A stretch of 64,000 bases of DNA from Grammothele lineata (taxonomy: Eukaryota; Basidiomycota; Agaricomycetes; Polyporales; Polyporaceae). Shown here one piece after another: positions 37,780 to 48,673 of this stretch. Numbering within the stretch: the stretch's first letter is position 1; every line of letters begins with the position of its first letter. The position numbers and the translations under genes were made by a program. Location of the stretch: NCBI GenBank assembly GCA_002150815.3, contig NDFF03000056.1, positions 60,509 to 124,508 of the forward strand. The letters are read 5' to 3'. The notes below the pieces were generated by a model. It worked only from the letters and a program-made list of their open reading frames with translations. It was not told where the DNA came from and made no database searches.

Positions 37780-38752
37780 GCTGCTGCAACTGCGAGCGAG
37801 CGGTATTTATCGCAGCAGGGCGAGGGAAGCGGACGGGCCACAGATGCTTGTGACCGCGAAACGGCAAGGTTGTGTCTCTAGCGCTGCGCAGCGGGCTGTG
37901 ATCAGCAGCTTGGAAGCTCGTATGGAGGTGCGGCTGCGGTAGAATCCAGGATGATGCAGATAAACGTCGTGGCCGCCGTCGGTGTCGAGTAGAGGAAGGG
38001 CCTGGGAGTGTCCTGGGAGCCCCGCTGAGGAGGGATTGTGCCAAGGCTGCCCTGCGAACAGCGTTCAGTGGCCGTGCGAAATGATGACGCCGTGGACGGG
38101 GCGCAGCGAGACTTGTCGGCGAGAACGGGGGGCGTAGCGCCTGGCTCTTTGCCCGACGGTCGTCGGAGAGAGCGAGCTCGCCGCGCGCATCGTGCTCGAC
38201 GTCGCGTGCCCTGGCCCGACGCCGTCCGCGCCACTCAGCGCCGAGGCCTGGTTCGAGAGGTCGAGGCGATGGCAGCAGCCGTCAGGGATTCGTTCGGAGA
38301 TCGAAAAATTGCTGCCGAGGGCTCGGGAGCGTGGTCATGTTTAGGCGGAGATGCTCTTCCCGAGCGGCCCCTGAGCGCCAATATCTCCGATTGTGGCAGA
38401 TCGCTGATTCTGCTGGAATCTCGAAGCCTTCACGCACGTCCCCCGCGAACAGCTTTCTCCAGCTTCCCTCCCTCCGCCTCCCTTGCTCTCCTCGTTTTGC
38501 GCCTGCCCTCTAGACTCTAACCATCTCATACGCGCATCTCCTAGCCTCTGTGGCAAACAGCCGCACTACACCCTCTCCTAAGCAGCGCAGACGCGGTTGG
38601 CTGGACGACCGCACGTGTCCGCACACCTCCTAGAGTCGGTGTCCGAAGTCCGACATCCGCTCCAAGACCCCGGAACACCCCCCTACCGGTTGGTCCTGAA
38701 CCAGTACGACGCCCACCCAGAACCACGCTGCCGTCCCTTCCTGCGCCAACAG
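37780..38752. other. Divergent upstream region of F-box-like and OTU genes
   Basis: 973 nt between two divergent start codons. The frame 37902-38234 on the minus strand is Arg-rich and lacks any domain; no gene is supported. Confidence 0.4.
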
Positions 38753-40801
38753 ATGGGACACACAAGGAGGAGGAATGTTAAACAGGCCCCTCAGAGTATG
38801 TTTGCACCTCGTACGCGCTGTCAACGCGTCCTGACCCCGTCCCAGTGCGGTCTCGCACGACACGAAGCAAGGGAAAGGTATGCATCCCTAGATCGTTATC
38901 ATACACATGTGCACACGCTAATGACGCCCTCAAGCCCATCGTGACTAGTCCCGAAGAGAACAGCCAGATGCTCAACGCCCAGTTGCGCGACCTCGGACTT
39001 TACGCCGCGCACACCATTGGAGATGGTAACTGCCTCTTCCGCGCGCTGTCCGACCAGTTATATGGTACGCCTGCCCATCACCTGCGGCTGCGACAAGATA
39101 TCTGCGACTGGGAAGAAGACCACAAAGAGCGATATGCGCCCTTCGTGGAGGATGAACGGGGCCTTGACCACCACCTCGCGTGCATGCGCCAACAAGGTGA
39201 GTGTATGCGTCTTTCCCGCTATGGACGGATCGTTTCGCCTCGTCCGCGTCCACGTTTTGCGGTGTCCCCCTCCATCGCTTTAGGCTCAATCGAGCATGCG
39301 CTACACCAGAGGCATCGCGAGTTGGTGTCTTCCTCGCTGTGCGCACGTACAGGGTGATTTTCTGTGATGGCTTCCCGTCGCTGACCACCGGGGCCCCCAT
39401 GCTCTGAGTGCGCATACTCTACTTTAGAGATGCTGGACAGAGGTGCGCAGGTGCAGGGCTTCTGGTTCTTGCCTCCGCGCGGAGGTCCAGCCTTCCTCAT
39501 ACATGGAAGAAACGGGCGTGGTCAAACGATCTATCCATAATTGCCACATACGTCATAGTCTTGGCTAACTGATCATTTTCCAGCCACGTACGGCGGTCAT
39601 ATGGAGCTTTCCGCCTTTGCACACATGACGAGGAAGAACGTGAAAGTCATTCAACCCGGTCTCGTGTACGTCATCGAATGGGACGCCGGCGGCGACATGG
39701 GCGATTCCTCGGCACAGAGCGAGACTAGTGTCGGTGATCGCGACAGACGCCGTCGGGGGCGCGACAAACGTCGCGAGAGCATGTCGGGGGAAGGGGAACC
39801 CATAACGCCGGCAGAGACTGTTTACGTCGCGTGCGTATTTGCGTTGAACTCTCCAGGCTGTCTGCTGACGCGTACGCAGTTACCACGACTGGGAACACTT
39901 CTCATCAATCCGGAATTTGAGGGGCCCCCACGCTGGGTTCCCGAACGTTGAGGAAGCCCCAGCGCCGGATGCGTCTGCTCCTCCATCGCCTGTGTCGAAG
40001 AAGCCTGTGTCAAAGGCAAAATCGAGACCGACGAAGGCGCCAAAGAAGCATCCGCAGTCTAGCTCTGCACTGTTACGTGCTGCGGCATTGGAAGAATCGG
40101 CGCCCCCAACTCCTTCTCAGATTCCTTTACCTGGTTCTGCATCACCATCACCTCCGCCATCGACCGCACCTTCGTCCCAAGTCTCCGCATTTCCTTCCGT
40201 CACCTCCCTCGAACCACACGCGTGCCGGTCGCCCAAACGCACCTTCGACGAGTCCTCGGCATCCTCGCAGATGTCAGAGAGCTCCCAGAGCGCCGCGAAG
40301 CGCGTCAAGAGCCGTGCGACCTCGTCAACGCGGACGATGCCCGCCGAGCCAACGCCCCTCTCGCTCAGCAAGGAGATGATGATGGACGCGGAGGACCTCG
40401 ACACGCCCGATCTCTCCGTCTCGGGCTCGTCTGCGGACTCAGTGAGCTCGCTCTCCTCCGTCCCCTCCCTCGCCGGGTCGCCCCCGCCCCAAGAGCCAGA
40501 GCCGGAACCCGAGCCGGAGCCGGAGCCCCCAGCAGCAGCGAAGCCCCTCACGCGGCGCCAGCGGAAGGCGCTGGGGCTCCCGAAACCCCGTGCGGCGCTG
40601 GTCGGGGGCACGGGCATGCGCACGCGGAGTGCGGGCAAGATCGTCATCCCCGGGGGCAAGTTCAAGGTCGGGGGCAAGTCCGGGGCGGGAGCGGGGGCGG
40701 GGGCGGCGACGGTGGCGGACGGGAGCGAGGACGATGCGGAGTGGCGGAAGAACGGGACGGGGAGGCTGGACGTCCGTGGGTTCAGGGAGCTGAAGATCTG
40801 A
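38753..40801 (+). CDS. OTU-family deubiquitinating cysteine protease
   Basis: Five exons: 38753-38795, 38846-38877, 38935-39196, 39584-39830, 39880-40801; 501 aa. The start MGHTRRRNVKQAPQ joins to MRSRTTRSKGKPIVTSPEEN. The OTU domain spans about residues 35-195: LNAQLRDLGLYAAHTIGDGN, CLFRALSDQLYG (catalytic Asp and Cys in DGNC), TYGGHMELSAFAHMTRKNVK, VYVIEW and VYVAYHDWEHFSSIRN with the catalytic His. The arrangement resembles OTUD3. The C-terminal 300 residues are disordered: Ser/Pro-rich, a PEPEPEPEPEP run, then basic and Gly-rich, ending in DVRGFRELKI. Intron 3 is 387 nt, six times the usual size here. An acidic/Arg-rich insert (about residues 157-180) interrupts the OTU fold before the His motif. 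Confidence 0.88.
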
Positions 40802-41789
40802 AGCTTGAAGCTTGAAGCTGAAGAGAGGCGCGCGTTGAACGTCGAGCGTTGACCGCCCGGCTCGGCGCGCGAGCAACATGCAGCATGCAACATGGACATC
40901 TGTGTCGTTTGCACACACCACGCCCCATTTCGTCGTCCCCATCTTTGGACTCGTCATCTTCTTGATTGGTCGGTTGTCTCCAAGCACTCGCATCTCGCAT
41001 CCCACATCCCACGTCCACGCTCGATACCCCCCACGCAAGCAAGTCTTCATCCTCGTCCTCGTCCGCACTGTCGTCGCACGGTTCCTCGGCTCATCGCTAC
41101 TCGTCCGGATCTCCGTCCCGCAATGTATCAACAGCGTCTCCTTTTCCTCGTTCGGACCCCTTGTTCCCCGTTCCCGTCTCCCCATTTCTCTGTCATCGGT
41201 TTCTGGATCGCGCCGCACGTTTCACGATAGTCACGACCCCTTACGCATGCTCCGTACCGGACCCTCCCAATCCCCGTCCCGCGCTGCGTCACCGTCACCG
41301 TCCCCTCTATAGTCTTATTTCCTTCCACGTATTGTCCGTGCGTCCTCGCGCATGCCCCCCGAATCGTGATACCTAAAGCAGAACTGAGAAGTCCCCACGT
41401 CGCATTTACAGCCTGGTCTTGTCACAGTCCGCCGAACGACTTACTTATACTTTGCGCCAGCTCCGCTACGTCCGCATCTCGAATTTTTGGTCCCCGTGCT
41501 GTCCTGTCCTGTCTGCGTCTTACACACTCCCGCCCGTCTCCAGTACCCAAGCAGTGTCCAAGTTCTCCCTGTAGCTATGTACCATATCGATAGTCCCTAT
41601 ACAATGACTCGAGAAGTTCCTGTGCCCGAGGGGGGGAGTAAGGCGGCCCGGGCGGACGAGTCATTAACTCGGGTTGCTACTTATCAGGTATCGATGTCCG
41701 CTGGGGTCTCTCAGTTTAGAACCACCACCACCACTGCCCATCACTGACTTCCTGCAGATCTATACCCTGTACAGCAACCGGAAGCGCGG
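40802..41789. other. Intergenic, no gene seen
   Basis: 988 nt between two plus-strand genes. Just after the OTU stop there is a short tandem (GAAGCTT repeats, 40801-40822). The frames at 40878-41376 are C-rich shadow-type frames without domains. Confidence 0.4.
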
Positions 41790-43250
41790 ATGGATCTAGG
41801 ACTCGAGAACGTGCACGTGTTGGTGACCGGTGCGCCTCGCGACATCTCCCCAGGACCGTGGACGATCTCTGACTGACGGAGTCGACGATCCGCGTGCGCG
41901 GTGGTGGGACAGGCGCCAGTGGCGGTATCGGCCTCGCGACGATCCGGGTGTACCTCAGTGAGTACCTAGTGTCCGCGTCCGCGCTCATCTCATCACTCTC
42001 TACCATCATGCTGACCTGCGACCCTCCATCCTCCCGCAGAGCTCGGCGCACGCGTGACAGCGCACTACAACACGCAATCCGCCCCGCTCGAGCCCGTCGT
42101 GCGCGAGTTCGGGGCCGCGCGCGTACGCGCGGTGCAGGCGGACCTGGCGGAAGAGGACGCGGTCGAGCGGCTCTTCGCTGACGCCGCGGCGGAGGGGGCG
42201 TTCGGGCCGGTGCAGGTCGTGGTGATTAACCATGCGTGAGTACTACTAAGCAGTGGGTTTTGTTTGTGAGGGTGAGGGGGTGGATGAGGTTTAGGTGGAT
42301 GGGGGGTCGGGATGATGGGGACGCAGTTGTGGCTGTTGCTCACTTCCTCTAACCGATGGAGTGCCCCTTGGGGGGTTTTGCGAAAATATTGACGGCGTTC
42401 GCTGACATGTCTGTCATAGGTACTACGAGGCGCGCCACGTACCGGTCGCAGAGATGAGCCTCGCGCAGTGGGAGAAGACGTTCGCGTCCAACCTGACGTC
42501 CTCCTTCCTCGTCGCGCGCGCGTACCTCCGCGGGCTCGCGCGCGCGACGGAGCAGGAGCGCGAGAAGGCGGCGATGGTGCTCATCGGGAGCACGGCGGGC
42601 AAGTTTGGCGAGCACGGACACGCGGACTACGCTGCGACGAAGAGTGGTGAGTGCTCAGTGCACTGCGGGGGTGGTTGACGCGTGGTATGGTGATGCTGAC
42701 GTGCATGGCGATCCAAGCTATGATGTATGGGATGTGCCTCAGCTTGAAGAATGAGATCGTCCACATCGCGCCGAAGGGAAGGGTGAATGTCGTTGCTCCT
42801 GGTGAGTGGATGGATCTATGCCGTTCTATCCTAGCTCTTCTAGCCGTCCGCTAGGGTGGCCGAGGGTGGCCGTGGGTGCTAGTGACACCCTGGCCAGATA
42901 ACCATCGCTTCCTTTATTCGCTTATCTGAGCGTGAGCAGAATGCTAATAGCCTCGTGGCAGGCTGGGTGAAGACGCCAATGGCGGAAGAGTCCCTGAAGG
43001 ACCCGAACATCGTGTATCAGGCACTGGCAACGTGCGCCGTCTCCCCGCGTTTCCGCGGAGATCCCGCGCTGATCGAGGCATTTTTCGCAGGACGCCGTTG
43101 AAGAAGGTGGCGACACCAGACGACGTCGCGAACCAAGTCGTCATCCTCTCGTCGCCGACCGTCTCCGGCCACGTTTCCGGCCACGTCCTCATGGTGGAGG
43201 GTGGCATGGAGGGTCGTCTGCTGAACAGCCGTCAGGATTTAGGGCTGTAA
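41790..43250 (+). CDS. Short-chain dehydrogenase/reductase (FabG-like)
   Basis: NAD(P)-dependent oxidoreductase; substrate unknown. Seven exons: 41790-41829, 41913-41957, 42040-42235, 42420-42646, 42718-42801, 42962-43031, 43091-43250; 273 aa, the normal classical-SDR length. The Rossmann start is VHVLVTGASGGIGLATIRVY (T-G-x3-G-x-G). Then QADLAEEDAVERLFADA, VVVINHAY (in place of NNAG), the catalytic Ser in VLIGSTAGKFGEHG and YAATKSAM (catalytic Tyr-x3-Lys), PKGRVNVVAPGWVKTPMAEE, and the end VSGHVLMVEGGMEG. Introns 3 (184 nt) and 5 (160 nt) are long. The Asn-Asn-Ala-Gly to Asn-His-Ala change is a small deviation from the family pattern. Confidence 0.88.
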
Positions 43251-44036
43251 CACGAGGCGTTCCTGGATATATGTGTACGGAAAACCGGGATGTGTGGAGC
43301 GAAGGAGGGCTCCAGGGGCGAGGTACCTGGATTGGTTGCTATTGCGCGCTCCTCGAGTGCTGTGTGGCGGCCTGTGGCCCGGATGCCGTAACGGTGCGCA
43401 GAACCCCACACAAAGTATGTATTTGAAACATGTCGGTGGTGGAGGATAATGGATGAACAAAAGATTGGGAACGCGCACGGGCCTGAGCGACGCGTGGAGG
43501 ACCGAGCAGGGTGATGACAAGCAATAATTCGGTGGCCCGAGACTGTGGCCTGCAGAGGGCGCTTACGCTGAAGCAGGCGTAGCTACCGCCACGTGCGGTT
43601 AACAGTTGTTGAATCACCCACTTCGACCTCCCCTTGGTCCTCGTCCTCCTCCCTCGTCCTCTCCTCACCGCTGGCCTCCGCCTCTCCGTTCCTGGGTCGC
43701 GGTATCTTTTTCTAGTCGAGCCGGCCGCAGTCTCTCACCGTTTGGGCATCCGCATCACTGCTTGCTTAGTCATAACACGTTCCAACGCCCGCTTCTTCGA
43801 CGCGCGCGCTGCTCCTTGTCCCCCACTCCCATCTCCTCCCGGTTCGTCTTCCCCAGATCGTCCGCTCCACTCTGCAAAGCCGTTGAAGAGTGTCTTGACG
43901 TCTTGCGGATTGACGGCAACACAAACCAGCCGGGAGATCACTGCGCTCGAACGGTACGTCTCCGTCATCGACCACATTTTCGCACATCGAACATTCAGCG
44001 TGGTTCGTCTTCTCCAGATCGCAAGCATCCCCTCTC
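43251..44036. other. Intergenic and 5' region of the kinase gene
   Basis: 786 nt between two plus-strand genes; pyrimidine-rich towards the kinase start. No gene supported. Confidence 0.4.
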
Positions 44037-47000
44037 ATGGATCCCTTCGCGAGCCTACAAGTCCCAGACGGTACCCAGCCGGGCCCGTCGCGCCAGCACG
44101 GCGCGCGTCCAGTGTCCGTCCAGCCCACCAGCTCATCCGCTACGTCCCAATCCGCGAGCCGCAAGCGGGCTTCCCACAACGTCGTCACCTCCCAGCCCCA
44201 ACAAGAGGAACAGCCCGGGTACCGCGACATATACTCACACCCTGCAGCCCTCGAGTATGCGGCCGCCCACCCTCGCCGGACGATTCCGAAGTTCGGGCCC
44301 TACCTGCTCCTTCAGACGCTGGGCGAAGGGGAGTTTGGCAAGGTCAAGCTCGGGCTGCACATGCAGTGGGGCGAGGAAGTCGCGGTGAAGCTCATTCGGC
44401 GCGGAAACGTAGACTCCGCGATCCGCATGTCTAAGGTCGAGCGCGAGATCGAGGTGTTGCGGGTGCGTGCTCTGTCTCCTTCCTGCCCCTCCCGGGCGAC
44501 CTATAACGCCGACCGGTAGACCCTCAAACACCCCAACATCGTGCGCCTGTACGATGTGATCGAGACGGACAAGTACATCGGTATAATCCTGGAATACGCC
44601 TCCGGTGGCGAGCTGTTCGACCATATCCTCGCCCACCGTTATTTGCGGGAGAAGGACGCGTGCAAGTTGTTCTCACAGCTCATCTCCGGCGTCTGGTACA
44701 TTCATCAAAAGAAAATTGTCCACCGCGACCTTAAGCTCGAGAATCTGCTCCTGGACCGTCATCGGAATGTCATCATCACCGACTTTGGGTTCGCCAACCG
44801 GTTCGAGCACCGTTCCGACGACCTGATGCAGACCAGCTGTGGTTCACCCTGCTACGCCGCGCCCGAGTTGGTTATCTCGGACGGTCTCTACGTTGGTTCC
44901 GCCGTCGACATTTGGTCCTGCGGTGTCATCTTGTACGCCATGTTGGCAGGGTATCTGCCGTTCGACGACGACCCTGCTAACCCCGACGGTGACAACATCA
45001 ACCTACTGTACAAATATATCGTCAACACCCCGCTTTCGTTCCCGGACTACATCTCCGAAGAGGCCAGGGATCTACTTTCCATCATGCTCGTCCCCGACCC
45101 GGCTCGTCGCGCCGACCTCCCGACCATCATGGCGCACAAATGGCTTGCGCCATATGCGCACACGTTCCAGAAGAGCGTCGGAGAGCTCGAACGGGCTGCT
45201 ATTGAACAACACCACCAGAAGAGACTGGCCTACCAGCGCCAGATGAAGGCCGCAGCGTCGCCGGAGTCTGCTACGAAGATGGCCCGGAGCCAGAGCGCAC
45301 GCGTGGAGGGATACACGTCGCCCGCGTCGCCCTCGGGCTCGAGAGGCCACCGCGACCACAGGTACGCCCAGCCGGCGGCGCAGCCGGAGTTCCTTTACGA
45401 GACGTCGGCGCCGTCGAGCGGCCGTCGTGGCGTAAACTCTGCGATCGTGCTCCCGACGACGACCCCTCTCGGCGTGGACGACGACCCGTTCGCTCCGTCT
45501 CCTTCCGTCGAGGTGCCTTCCATCACTCTTCCCGCAGCCCAGGTCCCGTCGGACGTCACCAATGGCGAGAGTCGGATTCCGGTGGACTTGGAACCCAAAT
45601 CGACCGTCCCGCCGCCCACCGCGTACGCGCCCGTCAAGACGACTTCTCCCGAGTCGAAGCGTTCTAGAGCACCCAACCGGCACACCATCCAGGTCGAATA
45701 CGGCGAGTCCGAATCGAAACCGGAGCCGCCCAGGGAACGCCCGCAGGCGAACGGGGCTTCTCCTCGCCCGGAGCGCGCTACGAAGAAGCAATCTCTGGAT
45801 ATCGATACGAAGACAACGCAGAAACCTCTTCCTGGGACGCCGATTTCAGCAGCTCGCGAGCGCCCCGAGATGGGAACGCAGCGCTCGGTCACGAGTCCAG
45901 TCGCCGAGCCCGCTGCTGCCCCTGCGGTCTCAATCGAGGTCACTGCGCCCCCAGCTACTCCTGCGGCCGACGCGCGCGCGGCGAACGGCAGCACGGGATC
46001 TACCGGATCTGGTTCGTCCAAGGGCCGCCATCGCAAGGGCCTGTCCATCGACAAGATCGGGCTCGCGAAGATGTTCAACGGAACGAGCAGCGAGCAGGTC
46101 AACGGTGCGATGTCGCGCTCCCCGTCCGCAAGTCAGAAGTCGGTCAAGGACGCCGTCCCTCCCTCATTCAAAGATGTCGGCAAGCGGCCGTCCAGCGTCC
46201 AGGTTCCGTCGGCGTCGCACGCGGCGGACACGTCTGCGGCGGACACCACGCTACTCTCCCCGGGTGGCACCGTGAACGGAAAGAAGTCGTCTCGCCGCAA
46301 CACTCTCACCGTGATGGTCGCGCCGATCCTCAAATCGCGCCCGAAGCCCAAGGGCATGGAGACGCCGATGAAGGAGAAGCCGGACGCGTCGATCGCCGCC
46401 CCCGCCCTCCCGCCCAAGAACGAGGGCGCGACGCCCGCCACGCCGCAGGTCGCGCGGGCCCCGGGCGAGGGCTACAGCACGAGCACGTGGAAGGACCAGC
46501 GGGTGCAGGTGCCGGCGTCGACGGCGAAGGCGAACAAGGTGATGCAGTGGTTCCGCTCGAAGAGCAAGGGCACGCGCGGTCCCGCGGACCTCTCCGACGT
46601 CGAGATCGAGAAGCCCGTCGAGGACACGCCCGCGCCTGCGCCTACGCCTGCGCCAGCACGCCAGGCACCGTCAGCGACCGCGCCGACCCGGCTGAACACG
46701 ACCGCGGCGCAGTTGTTGACGACGCCGGGGTCGGAGAAGATGCACTCGCCGCTGCCGCTGACGGCGACGCCGTCGGACGCGTCGTTCGCGCCGCACGGGT
46801 TCGCGGACCGGTTCATGAAGCAGATCGGGGGCGGGCGCGTCAACCTGCGCGTGCACCACGGCGCGGTGGACCAGACGACGATCACGACGGGCTCGCCGCC
46901 CGAGGTGATGAAGCACGTCAAGGCCGTCCTGGAGGGCATGGGCATCGACATCTCGGCCGAGACGGAGTACAAGTACCGGTGTGTGCGCCACAAGAGGAAG

Positions 47001-47613
47001 CGCGCGGGCTTGGGGCTGCGCGATGGGCCCGGAAGCCTGGCGGCGTTCACGATCGTGGGTTCTGCTGCGTCCAACGGGGTATGTCTTCCGTGTTTGTCTC
47101 TTTATTTAGGTACGAGGTCGTCTAACATGTTCTCGTTGCAGGTCGACAAGCGCGGGCTGCCACTGCCCTCGCAGTCGACGTCTTCCTTCGGGTCCACCAC
47201 GGGAGGTATGCTTCGCGGCCTGCTCATGCGCCGGCAGTCGTCGCAGGTGTCGAACGGCACGCTGCACCAAGGCTCGCCCTCGGAGCACTCGGAAGGTTCG
47301 GACGCCGTACTCGCATCGGCCGTGCCTGGAGGCAAAGGTGACGACTCTACGCTTGCGTCCCCGATCTCGACGGAGACGATCTACGGCGACCAGCAACAGG
47401 ACGCGGGCGACGAAGTGCGCTTCTCGGTCGAGTTGACGCGCCTCGACCGCCTCGACGACACCTACAGTTTGGATATCAGGCGTCTGAAGGGCAACCTGAG
47501 GAGCTACAAGTTCTTGTACGACACCCTTAGACAGTGCGTTGCATCTTCCCCTGCCATAAGTTTGTGGGTGCTGACAAGTGATTCCTGACAGGCGCGCGAA
47601 CCTCCAGCGGTGA
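44037..47613 (+). CDS. KIN4: CAMKL Ser/Thr protein kinase, KIN4-like, with C-terminal KA1 domain
   Basis: Four exons: 44037-44462, 44520-47078, 47142-47533, 47592-47613; 1132 aa. Kinase domain about residues 86-350: LGEGEFGKVKLG (Gly loop), VAVKLIRRG (Lys), IVHRDLKLENLLL, ITDFGFANRF, SCGSPCYAAPELV, VDIWSCGVILYAMLAGYLPF, MAHKWL. A 550-residue Ser/Pro-rich linker follows, then a KA1-type end: GGRVNLRVHHGAVDQTTITT, KAVLEGMGIDISAETEYKYR, VELTRLDRLDDTYSLDIRRL and YKFLYDTLRQRANLQR. Kin4 in budding yeast acts in the spindle-position checkpoint; the role in mushrooms is not established. Intron 2 (63 nt) is a multiple of three with no stop, so retaining it would add 21 residues. An unusual loop insert (DDPANPDGDNINL) follows YLPF, as in KIN4 relatives. 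Confidence 0.88.
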
Positions 47614-48673
47614 ACGCGAGCCGCTTTAGCCCCCGGTTGTATATGGTAAGGCATGACTCTCACGTTTCTCGAGCTCGAAGATACTGTGTCCATACGTCTG
47701 CTTTCCGTGTCGCTACTTATACACCCGGTCAACCCTTAATTTACCGTCTCCTGCACCCGTCTTCTGGTTCTTCCCCTCTTCTCGTTCCTTTTACTACGAT
47801 AATCGTATTGCGCTCGAATTCTCTCATTCCGTGTACTTTTTCATCCTCTGTCCGAGGTGGACCTCGCCTCCTTCAGTCTACATTCGGTCGGTCGGACGTC
47901 GCTCTTTCCCCGCCTCTGTGTCTAGTTCGTTTCCTCTCGGTCCCGTCACCTTCCATGTCTCTCCAATCACCGTTAAAGTTGTGCCATATCCCGTCCCGCG
48001 CTCGTTGTCCCGTGGAATCCACAAGCACGCTCATGTTGATCACGACTGCAGCATCTGCATATTCCTCATCCCCCTCTCTATCCCGGTCTCGCATCGATTA
48101 ATCCCACCCCCACAAAATATACCACGTCTTGATGCCTCTAATGTCCGCCGACGTGTGCGTCGCATCTGATTCGCAACAAGAGTGATGCGTACGTCCGGAG
48201 TTGGCGCGCGAGTAAAGCTGCGCACACGTCCGTTGCCAAGCCTTTCCGCGACAGGGCGGACGGTTGCGAGCGGGCCCGCAGCCGCGCTCGCGTTGGAGTC
48301 GTTCTCTAAGCGGCCCTCGCCGTCCGCCACGATGGCGATGACTTCATTTCTGCGATTGGGGCTGTCCAGCACAGCGCCGGGCCGACCACTCGACCGCAGC
48401 GGACAGCGCAATGTCGTCTCCCACCTTCATCTACCTAGCTATCGTCTCTGCTTTCTTTGCATCTACGGCCCCCAACAAACTACCAGCCATCCACGCTGAT
48501 ACCATAGACCCTTGCTTTCGATCTCAACACCAACATCGTTGACATTGCACGCGTGCACCCGCACGCTAGCAACTACTCGGCATCGCGGCTACTGATTCGG
48601 ATCGCGGCTAGTTCCCCCACACCGCAAAGCACCGACAGGAACCTGTAGCCTACACAATTACATCGCGAGGCGG
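47614..48673. other. 1.06-kb intergenic stretch, no DH domain exons found
   Basis: Lies upstream of the PH-CNH gene. I searched both strands for an exon chain that could encode a RhoGEF DH domain and found none. Frames such as 48182-48499 have no domain. Confidence 0.45.

Noticed and set aside
47614..48673. Search for DH (RhoGEF) domain exons upstream of the PH-CNH gene
   Set aside because: No frame on the plus strand contains a DH-like helical block and no exon chain reaches the PH exon in phase.
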